NCBI RefSeq assembly: GCF_933775445.1
Contig: NC_065873.1
Span: forward strand, 20,708,001 to 20,772,000
Direction: 5' to 3'
DNA from: Argentina anserina
Lineage: Eukaryota > Streptophyta > Magnoliopsida > Rosales > Rosaceae
Length of the DNA: 64,000 nt
Shown: positions 23,767 to 36,718 of the stretch, one piece after another
Layout: the number at the start of each line of letters is the position of its first letter
How positions within the stretch are numbered: the stretch's first letter is position 1
Position numbers and translations under genes: made by a program
The notes under the pieces: generated by a model
What the model was told of the DNA's origin: nothing
What the model saw: only the letters and a program-made list of their open reading frames with translations
Databases searched by the model: none

Positions 23767-26700
23767 ATGGATTCCATTTTTACTCCTTGGGAGAAATCTG
23801 CTCTGAAGGTCCAAACGGTCTCCTTCTTCAAAGTTCAAACCCTCACCTCCAGACTCAACTTCTCTCCGCCACTCCAAGAACCCCTACGGGCGGGGCTACT
23901 CTCCCTCCCCGTCCTCAAATTCCATTCCCAAAACCAAACCGCCACCGTCTCGTACCTTCCAACCGACCCTTCAATCCAGTCGTTCAGTGACACCGAGAGT
24001 CTCAACCTGAAGCTCGTCGCCGATCACCGTCTCCGCAGCAACTTCCTCGGCCTCTACGACGTCCAGTCCGCCGCCGACTCCATGTGCGCGTTCCTACAGC
24101 GCGTGGCCGCGGCCGGGTCAAAGGGGATCGCGCGGAGTCAACTCTCCAAGGAGCTTGGGATTAGAGGTGATATTTTCTTTTACAAGCTGAGGAGGCTTGA
24201 TTGTGAAGAAAATGATGATCCTAATGTGAGTTTGAGTACCAATTTAGTGTACCTCAATCGTTATGCAAAGCATTTAGGTTCAGAGAGAGTGAGGTGACTA
24301 AATGTGAGGGTGGAGAGAGTAAGAGTGAGAAGAGTGGTGGAGATCTAATCGTGGAGCTTCCGATTGAGCATCAAATTTATGAGATGGTTAATGAAGCCGG
24401 GTCGAGGGGGCTGATTGTGTTTAAGGTTGCAGAGAGGCTGGGAATTGATAGGAAAGAGAATAGGAAGAGGATTGAGAGTTTGTGCTCCAAGTATGGGATG
24501 GTAATGGATAAAGAGATATGTGGAAAGACTCAAGTGTATCGAGTTATGAAATTCCGAATGAGTCTGCGAGTGATGGTATAAGTAAGTTTACTGAAGTAAG
24601 GCGATACTGCAATGGCAGCAGCCACAAATGATGTCTCGTCAAGAACATCGCCTGCTGTGGATAGTGCCAGGCCGATAAGGGGAAAATGTACACTTGAACC
24701 ATCACAGGTGATAGTCCTTATCCATTTTTTTTTCAGAATTATTCCTAATCATCTTCGAATTATCTTCATTTTGTGTATGTATGTATCATGGATTTCTCAG
24801 TGTTTAGTATGATAAAGTGTAATCGGTTTTGATGTCAAATTAGGCTCCGACTTTTTAATATTGTTAGTAATTCAGGGATATAAAGTGCTTTCTGTTTTAC
24901 TCATGTATGCTCTTGTAAATTATAACTTGTAAAGCTGCTTTGGCTCTTGATGTGTGCCTAAATTGTCGTAATTGATTCAGGATAAAGGTGATGAACTTCA
25001 ATCTCTGGAAATCAGAAGTCCTTCACAGAAAAGGAAGAGATCAGCATATCTAAGGTTTCTAGAAGTTCACGACATAAATGAGCAGCAACCTGGAGCAAAC
25101 GAGGATGGTGAAGAGTGGTGTGCTTTCTCAAAGCCAAAATCAACATGCGAAAGTAGGTTTTCATGGACAGAGGAGGCTGTTAGGTAAAAAAAAAAAACTT
25201 AATATCATTTTAGCTGTATACATTAAAAGTCTTAGGTCACTGTAAAGTCTATAAGGGAGCTACAACGTTAATTGTCATGTTTGTTATAAAAATCTAGGCC
25301 ACTGCAATAGTGTAAAGTCTATAAGAAAGCTACTACATGAATTGTCATGTTTACTATAAAAATCTTAGGCCACTGTAAGGTCTATAGGGAGATTATATGA
25401 ATTTTCATGTTTACAAAAAGAGCAATCTGACAAAGCTGGACGTGCATTCGTGTATCAAAACCCCAAGGTGATCATGGGTTTATCATCTATAAGAAGCTAA
25501 GTGACCAACACAATTGCATCATAGCATCAGTCAAGGGGTTATGCTTATGCATCTCAAACTTATTGTACATGTCTCCTTTTTTTTAATTTGTTTTTAAGAC
25601 ATGTAGTTAATGATGCCTAGACAGAGAAATAGTCTATCAGTTCGAATTGAATAATGAAAATACAATAGTAATTCTTTCTTCTTCGTTTTTTTCTCTTTCT
25701 TTTTCTTTCCTTCTTCGGGTTTATAAACGTGAAATCTTATCTCCTTGGATTAAGATGGGGCATGTATGCTCTATATGCTCTATGAATTTTATGATTTTTA
25801 TGTACTTTTGATGTAGCTTAATAATTACGTAAATCTTTCATTTTTGTTCATCAGGAAATTGGTTATCCAATATGTAAGACAGTGTGCAACTATTGGAGCA
25901 AAATAATATCACCAGATAAATTGGGCTTCACTTCCGGACCTTCCAGCGCCTCCAAGTACCTGCAAAAGAAGAATGTCATAGCTGAAGATCAGTAATGGAA
26001 AATTTAGAAAGTCTTTAATGTCGCTGTGTAACATGTTCAGTACACGATATGCAAAGCTCCTGCTGAAAACCCAGAACAGGTCACTTAACCAAGATGCTTG
26101 CAAATCACTTCTGCAAGGTTCAACAGAGGGGGTTATAATCTGAATATACCTTTTAGTGACCATGGGACAGGTCTTCAAGAAGAATCTTGGGATGACTTTG
26201 ATGACAAAAATATTAAGGAAGTGCTCAATAAGACGCTTCATTATGTGAGGTTGGCTAAATCTGTTGCCTCCAAAAGATGTGCATCTTCCTGCAAGGAGGA
26301 GTCAGATCTTAATGCAAATGCTGAAGATGTTAGTACACTATCCTTACACCTTTCGCTGTGTATTACTTCACTTTTTAAACTGTAATGTTTGAAAGAAACT
26401 AAGTGCAGCATCAGTTAGCTTGTCCACTGTGCTATATATTTTTATTGGGTGTCCACAACCTATATATCTGGCTCTTTCTCAGTCTCTACATGTGTCTAGT
26501 TTGTTACTGAAGTCCATGTGCTGTGGAATATACTGAGTCATCTATATTAGTTTTTGCAATTTGTTTTAGACTTTAGGTGATAAAATGGTGTTAAATCTGC
26601 AAGAGATTCATTTCCGTTATGATAAAGTTTGAACCCCCAGTTTCTGATCCAAGTGTTTCCATGTTTGTCATCTATTTCTTTGGACCTAATCAATGTATTT

Positions 26701-27770
26701 TCTTCCATGTACTTTTATTTTTCAGGTTGGGGGGAGTGATTTTCAACCTCTGTCTCTCTCACCTCTGGTCTTCCCTGACGTTGTCAAGTCACCATTTCCA
26801 ACTAATTCTGGCAAGAGAGCTGCCAAATTTTCTAATTGGCTCCACGAAAAACATAGAGATCTTATCGAAAGGGGGATTGACCTTCCTACAGATATGCAGT
26901 GCGGAGACATGTTTCATCTGTTTGCTTTAGGTTCTTGAGGTGAATTGGTAATCACCCCATTCTTGCCTAATGGAGTGGGAAAGGCAGAAGATCTGAGACA
27001 CTCTAAACGCAAAATCAGTAGTAAGGAAGACTTGGATGCTAAAAGGCTGAAATCCTTGGTAGCAGAAAGTGAGATTAATTCCCGTCGAGAAAAAGGTTTT
27101 CCAGGTCTTATTGTGTCTGTTTGTCGTACAACATCTTATAAAGCTGATGGTGAATTTATCTGATGGTATCTCTTGTGGAAAAGAACATTGTTGTGGGAAT
27201 CATCAAGACCACTCAGGCCAGATTCCGACTAAAGAACCCCTCAATTCAGGCATTGTTTTTCATGTGGCAGAGACCTGTAGTGAGTCACTGGGCGAAAGTA
27301 TCCTCCATCCAGGAATTTTTGATACTGGTGGTCCTCTGAATGTTAATGAAGCAGTAAGTACTCTTGATTCTCCAAAAGAGATTGCTGAGCGCCCATCAAA
27401 AAAAGTAACAAGCAGTGTAGAAGACAAAGTCATCTCTCCTAGGGGAGATTTTGATAACTGGTCAAAATGCTCTTCTGGTAAATTATGTGTGCCACCTCTT
27501 TGGTTAAATGAGGACAATACCGTCAACAAGAGTATATACGAGGGGCTCACGCGATGTGTTTTTGGGATTGTGATGCAAAATCCAGGGATATTAGAAGGTG
27601 AAATTATCAGTAAGATATCGTACTCGATCCGGATAGCTGTAAAAAATTGTTGGCAGAGATGATCGAGGCAAAGCATCTTCATATCAGGAATATGTGCCAA
27701 GCGACATCCAATGGTCCCCCAGCATTTCTAGGAACCCTCTCTGGTAGCAGCCTCACCCAATCAAAGGTGA
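23767..27770 (+). pseudogene. TFIIIC B-block subunit (GTF3C1/tau138-like) pseudogene, internally deleted
   Basis: Intact homologues are about 1,800-1,900 aa and bind the B box of tRNA promoters for RNA polymerase III. Here an N-terminal part is readable from the ATG at 23767 (MDSIFTPWEKSALK; winged-helix-like segment AAGSKGIARSQLSKELGI; KHLGSERV), then frameshifts near 24290 and 24545. From 24980 the sequence jumps to what should be the C-terminal half: QKRKRSAYLRFLEVHD, WASLPDLPAPPSTCKRRM, GKFRKSLM, NRSLNQDACKSLL, EESWDDFDDKNIKE, KFSNWLHEKHRDL, DLPTDMQCGDMFHLFAL, RREKGFPGLIVSV, with more stops and frame changes (for example near 25905, 25995, 26938 and 27160). Remnants of introns remain, so it is a duplicated, not retroposed, copy. 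Confidence 0.82.
25224..25414. repeat. three-copy tandem repeat in TFIIIC pseudogene intron
   Basis: Three diverged copies of a 60-70 bp unit (TCTTAGGxCACTGTAA, GTCTATA, ATTGTCATGTTT) begin near 25224, 25288 and 25357. Confidence 0.8.
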
Positions 27771-27789
27771 TTTTCCGTGACCATTTCTT

Positions 27790-28390
27790 TGCAAATTCCA
27801 TGAGTTCATTCTTGTTCTAGGGATGCTTTAGCTTTTTTCCAATAGTGAAAGTACATTGCTAATTTGCAATTAGCATCCTATTCATAGAAATGAAAGCACA
27901 TTATAGTGTAGAAACTTGACACTGACAGTGTATGTTGGTAAACTCGAGTTACGATTACTGTACTGCATTGTTTGGATAAACTGCGCAGCGCTCACTATTA
28001 CTCCAGGTGATTACCATACTCTATTCACATTAATCGAACTTGGCGTATTTTTCGACCAAAAAAAAAAAAACTTGGCGCATTCGGTCTTCGTCTTTTGACT
28101 GTCTAGCATTCAAGATGTTGTATCTTTAAAGTGATCGTAAACTATCCATGCTTTTATTACCAACATTTTACATAAAGGGAAAATTGGGGGACATAATAAT
28201 GGGCTTCCTCTTGGGTACCTCTCTCTTCTCTAACCCAAAAATAGAAGGAGGCTATTAAAGGAAAGAATTCTGGGTTCAGAAATGCCAAACTGATCATTGT
28301 CTTTACCTCAAAGCTTGTCAGTCACGCTCTGACAATTTAGGCGGGGACCAACCAACCACTTCTTTTTCCCTCTAAAATTCCCATTTTGGT
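27790..28390. other. intergenic, nothing recognised
   Basis: Spacer between the TFIIIC relic and the EDL3 promoter. No frame or repeat of note. Confidence 0.4.
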
Positions 28391-28706
28391 CCATAACGTG
28401 ACCACGTGAAGACAACTTTGAATCACACGTGTTGCCCTTCCCCGCCAACACGTGCTACCGAAAGGATCTCCCCACCTGATTCGTGCTCTGCCTCGCGCCA
28501 CTTGTGGCTTCCGGATCAGATATTTTTGTTCTCGCGGAAAAGATATTTCCAGCCCGACACTATGACGTAACTCCTCGATTCGATAACCCAGCATCTTCTG
28601 CAATAACAGACCGACACGCGTCCGATTAACAAATGATCACCAAGGTAGCTGATTTTTCCACTCTGAGATACACACGTGGAGAGTAGCGGTGCTCGCTTAT
28701 ATATAA
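28391..28706 (+). promoter_or_regulatory. EDL3 promoter: four palindromic G-boxes and a TATA box
   Basis: CACGTG occurs at 28403-28408, 28426-28431, 28449-28454 and 28673-28678, with further ACGT cores (ACGTGACC at 28396, TGACGTAA at 28563). A TATATATAA box is at 28698-28706, about 46 bp before the EDL3 ATG. Four exact palindromic hexamers in under 300 bp is far above chance. Clustered G-box/ABRE elements bind bZIP and bHLH factors and fit the ABA and light inducibility known for EDL3 in Arabidopsis. Confidence 0.75.
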
Positions 28707-28751
28707 GCGTGGAAATAGTTCGTCGCTCACAAAAACCGGAAGGTTTCCGAT

Positions 28752-29606
28752 ATGAGTGCCAGACAACGAGTCAGGGCGAGTCAGGGCTCCGACTCCGCCG
28801 AGTTCGGGATTCACAACGAGCGCGTGCTGTTCCTCGTGTTCGAGTCCATGAAATGGGACATCCACGCGCTCTGCTCCACCGCTTCCGTCAACCGAAAGCT
28901 ACGCGCCGTCGTCAACCGCCTCCTATGGCGGGAGGTCTGCCTCTACCGCGCGCCGCGGATGATAGCCACCTTGACGACCGGCGCGATCAACTCCCGGATC
29001 GGCGGCGGGTGGCACACGCTGGCGAAGCTCATGTTCTTCTGCTGCGGCTGCGAGCCGACCCGGCATTTCCGGACGAGTGAACCCACCCGCGGCCACCGGG
29101 TGAAGGCGTCGCGGTTCTCGAAGACCTCCGGGCAGAGCTTCCTCTCCAGGAACTGCCGCGGGGACCTGCTCTACGTCAGCGACATGTGCGAGCACCAGAC
29201 CGGGGACAAGGAGGAGGACCACCTGGGGATATTCCGGGGGGTGTTTCGGGGATTTCACAGGTCGAGGACGAGGGCCTGCTTGGTGGAGCGGCGGGTGAAG
29301 CTGGAGGAGAGAGTCATGTGCACTTACTGTGGGGCGCCCGTGTGGAGCATGACCGCGGCTCAGCTCGTTCCCAAGAGCGCGGCGCGGCGGCTCGGCTCGC
29401 ACGACGGGGCGCTGGAGTATTTTGTGTGTGTTAATGGGCACTTGTACGGCAGCTGCTGGCTGGTGCCGTTGTCGTCGGACGAGGATGATGACTCGGATGG
29501 GGAGGAGGAGTGTTATGAGGATGGTCGCCGGAGGATTAGCTCCCACGATCGGACGACGACGAGTGGAAGCCTGGGCTCGACGGGAGAGGTGGTTGTGGAG
29601 GATTAG
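28752..29606 (+). CDS. EDL3: EID1-like F-box protein 3 (EDL3)
   Basis: Substrate adaptor of an SCF E3 ubiquitin ligase; Arabidopsis EDL3 is a positive regulator of ABA signalling related to the phytochrome A pathway protein EID1. Single exon, 284 aa, the family length. Seen: F-box-like N-terminus (NERVLFLVFESMKWD, TASVNRKLRAVVNRLLWREV), the conserved block GGGWHTLAKLMFFCCGC, VKASRFSKTSG, CRGDLLYVSD, FRGVFRGF, CTYCGAPVWSM, LVPKSAARRLGSHDGALEYF and an acidic C-terminus. The Cys pairs (CCGC, CTYC) suggest a metal site. Very GC-rich relative to its surroundings, which produces a long antisense open frame that is only a shadow. The upstream G-box cluster and TATA box support the start. Confidence 0.95.
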   Translation: MSARQRVRASQGSDSAEFGIHNERVLFLVFESMKWDIHALCSTASVNRKLRAVVNRLLWREVCLYRAPRMIATLTTGAINSRIGGGWHTLAKLMFFCCGCEPTRHFRTSEPTRGHRVKASRFSKTSGQSFLSRNCRGDLLYVSDMCEHQTGDKEEDHLGIFRGVFRGFHRSRTRACLVERRVKLEERVMCTYCGAPVWSMTAAQLVPKSAARRLGSHDGALEYFVCVNGHLYGSCWLVPLSSDEDDDSDGEEECYEDGRRRISSHDRTTTSGSLGSTGEVVVED

Positions 29607-29609
29607 TCA

Positions 29610-30660
29610 TTGTGTTTTGTTTTGGTCGCGTGAGTGGATATGAGCGTTAGTTTTGGGTCAATTATGTGAAAAATTATTATATATACCCGACCCGTATTCA
29701 AGTGACGTACCTTTAATATTGTTGGTATATTTTTTGTTGCGATTATTTTGGATTTGTTCATATAAATAAATATTTTTTTTGTCATTTTCACCGCGTGCAT
29801 GTTAATTATATCATGACGTAATATAATTGACTTGATACATAGATAGACATACTGTGCGGACATAGAATAATTACTCTTATTTTAGGGTGATCCACGTGAT
29901 GACGTGAAAATAGTTTTGGCAAAACTTGGACTGACGTGTAAAATATGTTTTGTGGAATTTATATATGTGAGTCGGACTGGTACGGTGTTCATTTTTGCTG
30001 GAAGTTGCTTTCACCTCGGTGTCGTTCTTTGAGTTTGTTTATTCCTTTGGGGAAGCTTTTTCGCCGGAGTGCGATATATATGAGGATATGGATTGTGTTG
30101 CTTTCTAGCTAGAATCATATCAGCTAAAAGGACGGTCTGATAAAATCAAGAATTGTGTTGGCTATGCGTTCATATTCTCGGTAACACCAATAAGCTAAAC
30201 TCTAAGTGGGCGACCTAAATTTCACGAACTAAAATCACCACCAAATCATGACCTATATGGTTATAGAATTAGAGATCAAAAGTCACGAGCAACACTTCTT
30301 AAACCTGTCCAAAATACAGTTGTTACGTTTCTAAGTAGAGGCAACCCTTGTGTATCATCAGGATCACGTCTAAACAAAAATTGTATTTGAATTATGTTAT
30401 TCATTTTGAAAGTTACTAGCGCTAATCCAACACTCAAAGGTGCCTTTGTGGATAGGATTCAGTTGTCTCGGACTCTTGACATCTATATTTCACTTTTGAT
30501 CAAGGGGGTGATTATCAGGAAAAAATATATATATTTGTCATAGAAAATCATATAGGGTTAATGGGGCAATTATTAGATTCAAATATGCCGGGTAGTGGTA
30601 ATATGATAAAGGGTTAATGTGGTAAATAATAGATTCGAATAATACAATGATATAGGCATG
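29610..30660. other. intergenic, nothing recognised
   Basis: 3' flank of EDL3 and upstream region of the OSCA gene. AT-rich; no gene seen. Confidence 0.4.
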
Positions 30661-30836
30661 TAAACGTTACACGCGTAAGTGCAGCGACGCCAAACACACC
30701 TCCGAGCTTATTGCCGCCATTCTGCTTCTCCTCCCCCCAAACTCCTCCATTCTCTCCGCAAATTTCAATCACCCTCATCTTCAAGGCTTCAATTCCCATT
30801 CAATCCCCAACCGCCGCGCACCGCCGTACCGTACAA

Positions 30837-31002
30837 CGACGCATATACATTATCCTGAGTAAGTAATCCATCATTGAAAACTTATGGCAGAGGTATGAAG
30901 AATGTCACATCATCATACATTTCGTTTAGAACAATGTGACTGCATGTCTTTGATATCAATGTTCCTGAAAAGATCAGAATTGGGATTTGGATTAATTGCA
31001 GG
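30837..31002 (+). other. probable 5' UTR intron of the OSCA1-like gene
   Basis: A candidate donor (GTAAGTAA after CCTGA near 30860) and acceptor (TTGCAG before GAGGAAGAGG near 31002) frame an AT-rich segment upstream of the ATG at 31054. The exact limits are uncertain; cDNA is not available here. Confidence 0.4.
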
Positions 31003-31053
31003 AGGAAGAGGGAACCAATATTTGGGGTTTCTTTTTATTACTGAGTATCCGAA

Positions 31054-34000
31054 ATGGCGAATCTTCAAGACATTCTAACGGCAGCAGCTATTAACCTCCT
31101 GACTGCATTTGGTTTCCTTGTGGCGTTTGCTTTGCTGAGGCTTCAGCCCTTCAACGACAGAGTCTACTTCCCGAAATGGTACCTGAAAGGGATCAGAGGG
31201 AGCCCCACGAGCTCCGGTACCGTGGTCAAGAAGTTTGTCAACTTAGATGCCATGACCTACATCAAGTTTCTGAATTGGATGCCTGCAGCACTGAGGATGC
31301 CGGAGCCGGAGCTCATTGATCACGCCGGGCTAGATTCTGCTGCGTATATTCGCATATATACTCTCGGGTAAACTTCATTATATTCATGATTCATGATGAT
31401 GCATGGTCAAGTGCAAACTGTGCAATAGTATTCATCACATGATGATTGTAGTTGAGTTATGTTTCACACTGTTTGCAGCTTGAAGATATTCTTTCCCATT
31501 ACTGTTGTTTCACTTGCGGTTTTGGTGCCTTTACATTACACAAATAACGAGCTGGAAAAATCCAAAGTAGAATTCAGCAATATCGACAAACTCTCGATAT
31601 CCAATGTTCCTAATGCATCTCTTAAGTGAGTTTATTTTCTTGCTAACCAATGACTAGCTAGGAAAATATTGGATGATCCTTTACACTTTGCCAAATAAGG
31701 AAATTTTGTTTGTCTTCCAGGTTCATTGCACATCTCATATTGTCTTATGTCTTCACATTTTGGACGTGCTTTGTTTTATACCATGAGTACAAGACAATGG
31801 CGACTAAAAGGCTACGATTTTTAGCATCCCAGACACGCCGTCCAGATCAATTTTCGGTGAGAAGATATACTCTTGGCTGTGAAATTTGCTTCTATAATGT
31901 GCCCTTGAAACATGTTATGTATAAATCAATATGTTTCATGCATAAATCAGTATGTATATGCCCCCATTACCATCTGCCTCATAGTCTGCTAGGTCAGAGT
32001 TGAGCTTGCTTCCTACCCTAATGATTCTATGTCCCTAACAGGTTCTTGTGAGGAATGTACCCCCAGATCCTGATGAATCAGTCAGCGAGCATGTCGAACA
32101 CTTCTTTTGCGTAAACCATCCCGATCATTATCTTACTCATCAGGTATGCAACTCTATTGAATTGTTCTAATTTTGCTAGTTCGATCGACTGATGTCAATT
32201 TATGCGGTGAACATATGGTCACAACAAAGATTGGCATTCAGGAGTCGCTTGTAAAAACAAAGTGGGATATTTTATATCTGCAGTTAAGTCTAAGAGATAC
32301 TGTTTCTGCTTTAAAACTTTCAGGTTGTATACAATGCAAATAAACTTGCAAAGTTGGTTTCAAAGAAGAAGAGTATGACGAATAGGCTTGTGTACTACCA
32401 AAATAAGTATGAGAGACATCCTCAGAAATTAAGACCTACTACAAAGGTTTCTTTCTTTACTTGATTTTATTTTTTCCTTTTAGTTGTCAATATCTCAGTT
32501 ATTGACAGTGCCATTTGATAATGGAACCGTTTCTATTGAATTCATCATCTCACATCCCATTAGACAGGTTTCTTGGGTCTGTTGGGAGACAAAGTGGATG
32601 CAATAAATTACTACACAACCGAAATTGAGAAGACAAGTGAAGAAGTGAGTATTGATTACTGTAGTATCTGTAATGTGTTTAGTGTTATCACTTTGTGTAT
32701 ACTGTATAAAGATAGTTTCTTGTAAAATTATTCCCATCTCTCACGTCATATAGAATCTTTTTTACTGCTTTTGTTCATATAGAATCTTCTAAGCATGTAG
32801 AAGAGGACACTAAATTGCAAAAGTAGCTTGACATATTTTGCAATAGAATCAATTATTAGTTACAGTGTTGGTGTCAGTTAGAGTACTTATTAGTTACAAA
32901 GAGCAACTATAGAAAAGTAAAAGCTCCAGTCTTACGATTAGTGACATTCAACAACTACATTATATATGATTCCCAGTCTTGTTCTGGTGTTCAAAATTGA
33001 CAAAATGGAACTTCTGAAAAAGGAACATTGGTTCTAGGTTGTTAGGCCAATCCTTTTGAGCTACTATATAGCAATCATGTGCTAGCTAATATCAATGCCA
33101 ATACTAGTGCCTGTTCTTCCTAAAATGAATGGGAATTGAGCCTTTGTTCTTCTGTTCTAGATGCATAATAATGTAGCTTTCATGCAGGAGAAAAAAGAAA
33201 GAGAAAGAGTTGCAAGTGATCCACAAGCCATAATGCCAGCAGCATTTGTTTCATTCAAATCACGATGGGGAGCAGCTGTATGTGCTCAAACTCAGCAATC
33301 AAGTAATGCTACCATCTGGTTGACAGAGTGGGCTCCCGAACCACGGGATGTATATTGGAGAAATCTTGCGATTCCATATGTTGAACTCAATGTGAGAAAG
33401 CTGCTTATGGGTGTTGCTTTCTTTCTTCTCACTTTCTTTTTTATGATTCCAATAGCATTTGTCCAATCTCTAGCCAACATTGAGAAGATTGAGAAGGCCC
33501 TTCCTTTCTTGAAGCCAGTAATAGAAATGTGTGTGCCTATTTCATGCTTTTAATTATTGTTTTGTTTTGTAAAAGTGTTACCTGATTTTACAGCTTACTT
33601 ATGTGTTTCAAATCCTGTTCTTCAGGAACAAAGTTAAGTCTGTTATCCAAGGATTTCTTCCAGGAATTGCATTGAAGATATTCCTTGCTGTACTTCCTAT
33701 GATTATAATGTTTATGTCAAAGATAGAGGGTTATACATCACTCTCATCTCTGGATAGGCGATCTGCTGCGAAGTATCACTTGTTCATACTTATCAATGTG
33801 TTTCTGGGAAGTATTGTTGCAGGAACAGCAATGGAACAGCTTGAGAAATTTACAAACCTGGCCCAAAAAGAGTAATAATTTGTAACTCTTTCAATGGTAT
33901 CTAATCCTAACACATATAAGGAAAAAAGCAACTATATACATCTGACAACTCCCAAATTATGTGTGGTGGAACTCAACTTTATTGAGATCTTAACAAGCTT

Positions 34001-35371
34001 ACTTCACTGGTTATTGATTTGTGAAGCAATACTTTACTTTTCCCCTTCTTTCTGTTCTAATGATTGAAAAAACCTCTTTTTATCAAGTAGAAGCAGCATT
34101 TCTGAAGCCGTTGGCACCAGTTGCTTATTTTGAATGTAGACTAGCGTGAAACTTTCACTCTATCTATTCATGAGGCAATAGTCTTACAGGAAACATGCAC
34201 TGCTGATTTTGTAGATACTTGGAAACTATTGGAAGAGCCATGCCATTGAAAGGCACATTCTTCATCACTTATACAATGGTTGATGGCTGGAGTGGAATTG
34301 CTGCAGAAATCATCAGATTGGTTCCGCTAGTTCTATTCCACCTGAAAAACGCATTCTTGGTTAAGACAGCACAAGATAGGGAAGAAGCAATGGATCCTGG
34401 TTCCTTAAACTTTGCTACAAACGAACCTAGAATACAGTTCTATTTGTTGCTGGGGCTTGTATATTCTGTTGTCACACCTATACTTCTTCCATTTATTCTT
34501 ATCTTCTTTGCTTTCGCCTATGTGGTTTTTCGTCACCAGGTGGGTTGTACTCTCACTGAGGCTAAAAAATTTGGTCTGTCATCCTCTGCTCATCTCATGT
34601 TTACATTTCACTAACATTTTTGTTCCTTTGTTGCCAGATTATTAATGTCTATAATCAGAAATATGAAAGCGGAGCAGCCTTCTGGCCTTATGTGCATATG
34701 CGCGTAATTATTGGCTTAATCATATCCCAAGTCCTTGTAATTGGACTATTTAACACATTACATGTGAAGTATTCAGCATATATTCTTGTTCCACAACCTG
34801 TTTTGACATTCTGGTTCCATAGAGTCTGCAAGGGTCGTTTCGAGCCAGCATTCGTGACCTTTCCTTTACAGGTAAGATTGAATTTTTCAGTACAAATTAC
34901 TTTTAGTCATCCACCTTACTTCTGGATTAGTCTATGTACACACTTCTTGTTACTGCTGTGTAAACTCTGCTATGATGCCAGTGATACATCTTTGCATGCT
35001 TACTAGTGTGGTGACATGTACAGAACATTGCAAACTTAGTTCCTCTAGTATGCTTCTTTCTAATAGCAACAATCCGAAGAAATTTTCGCTTTTGCGATGA
35101 ACATATACTGTTTCGGATTCTCAATGTCTTTGACAATGCACAGGATGCAATGGTGAAGGATACAGTTGAAAAAGCTACAGAACCAACCCTGAATTTGATG
35201 GCCTATCTCAAGGATGCTTATGTACACCCTAATTTCAAGGGAGGGGAACTCCACAAAGCCGAGGCCATTGACGAAGAAGAGAGCAGTCCTCTTGTTCCTA
35301 CGAAGAGGACATCTCAAATGGGTAGTAAACACGAGTCTGAAGGATCTGAAGGACCATTTTCGAAATCTTAG
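31054..35371 (+). CDS. OSCA1/CSC1-like hyperosmolality-gated calcium-permeable channel, 11 exons
   Basis: Mechanosensitive, osmotically gated cation channel of the plasma membrane (TMEM63/OSCA family, DUF221). Exons: 31054-31367, 31479-31625, 31721-31856, 32042-32143, 32324-32446, 32564-32644, 33188-33528, 33626-33871, 34215-34539, 34638-34871, 35144-35371; 758 aa, the normal size, all phases consistent. Seen: first helix INLLTAFGFLVAFALLRL, then VYFPKWYLKG, FLNWMPAALRMPEPELIDHA; the cytosolic RRM-like part LVRNVPPDPDES, FVSFKSRWGAAVCAQTQQ, WAPEPRDVYW; a run of pore-region helices including FFMIPIAFVQSLANIE, FLPGIALKIFL, FFITYTMVDGWSG, PILLPFILIFFAFAYVV; and the tail PLQDAMVKDT. The sequence resembles clade 1 (OSCA1.1-1.3). 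Confidence 0.95.
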
Positions 35372-35379
35372 GAATCTAA

Positions 35380-36690
35380 AACTATACCTTTCAAAATGTT
35401 TTCTACATGTTCTTGTAAATGCACCAGGATCATATCCCTTTGACATATTCTTCCTGTCTATAGTAGGAAATATGGTATGCCTGGTCTAACCTAGTGAGGT
35501 TTCAACCTCAGAGAGTCATAGTGCAAGATGAAACTCAGCAACTCTTCTGTAATTGACTTCATGATCAGGTGGTATTTCCTTTATATTGTTGTTATGTCAA
35601 AGCCAACATAAATTTTTTTTTTTGATTTCACAGCAGCGAGGACCATGTACCCCAATAACCCATGGACCCCCTAGTCTCATATGGCTCTTACGAGCCCAAT
35701 AAGCCAATATAATATTTACCATAGCAAGAAAAGACAAGTTTAATAGAAACTTATATTGTTATTGTTACAATAGCTCAATAGCTCAATAAAGAATTAAAAA
35801 CTTTATTTTTTTAATATTTTACTATTTTAAAATCCGAAACATACCATATTAGCCGACTCAAATTGTATGCCACTATACTGAATGATATAGGACTCGGAAC
35901 TTCTGTGAGAGATTTATATCACTAAATCAAATAATTGTGAATGTGTTTTTATCCATTTCTTTTATTAATAGCAGACAGCTTTACCCAACACTTGAAACTC
36001 GATCAGCATTTGCTGCGTTGGGCGGCTCTTATAAGTTTTCCATAAAACGACGACATCTCCTGTCTTGTTCTCTTCCTCCTCTTCACTCGGCCCCTCGCTC
36101 TCTGCTTCTCTCTCATCATTTCCAGTTGCACCACTCTCACCAAATCCAATGATGTAAGTTCAACACCTTTCACATTCCTTGTGTTTCGATCATTCTTAAC
36201 ATTTGTTGATCTGGGTGTTATTGTTTTGCTCTATGTTAAAGTTTGTGACTTTATATCTGATTTATGAGTACCCATCTAGAAATTTTCAATTGAGAATTGG
36301 GTTTATTTCATTTTATTGATTTGCAATACGTGTAGGTTGATTAGTGAGGACCCTTTTTTGGCTTTGATGATTAACATTGAGTTTTGGTTGGTGTTGATTC
36401 TCTGATGGATTCCAATGCTTTAATGATTAGATTGGTTTTATGTTTATACTGTTGTGAATGCAATTGTATGCTGCAGAATTAAAATCAGGATTCTTTTGAA
36501 CAATGCCAGAGCTTAGGAAATTTGGTCATGCTCCAATACCAATGATAGATTATAGTTAATGATTTGCTAGGATCTTATTTTAAGCCTGAGATGGTGAGTT
36601 TATGAACAGTTATTGAGAATTTTGGTATGTTTCATTGGAACAGAATACACGTTTGCATTGAGTAGGGAGGTCTTCTTGTCTTGCAATATC
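35380..36690. other. intergenic and ISA2 5' UTR region with a probable leader intron
   Basis: The left part is the OSCA 3' flank and spacer. From about 36000 a C/T-rich leader-like stretch occurs, with a candidate donor (GATG|GTAAG-like, ATGTAAGTTC near 36150) and an acceptor near 36705 (CTCCAG), suggesting a 5' UTR intron of about 0.55 kb before the ISA2 ATG at 36719. Confidence 0.4.
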
Positions 36691-36718
36691 TGTTTGGGAA
36701 TCTCCAGCTCTGTGATAG

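Noticed and set aside
28923..29546. 207-aa open frame antisense to EDL3
   Set aside because: Arises from high GC content; its composition (Pro/Arg/Ala-rich) mirrors EDL3 codons and the sense strand encodes a well-conserved protein.
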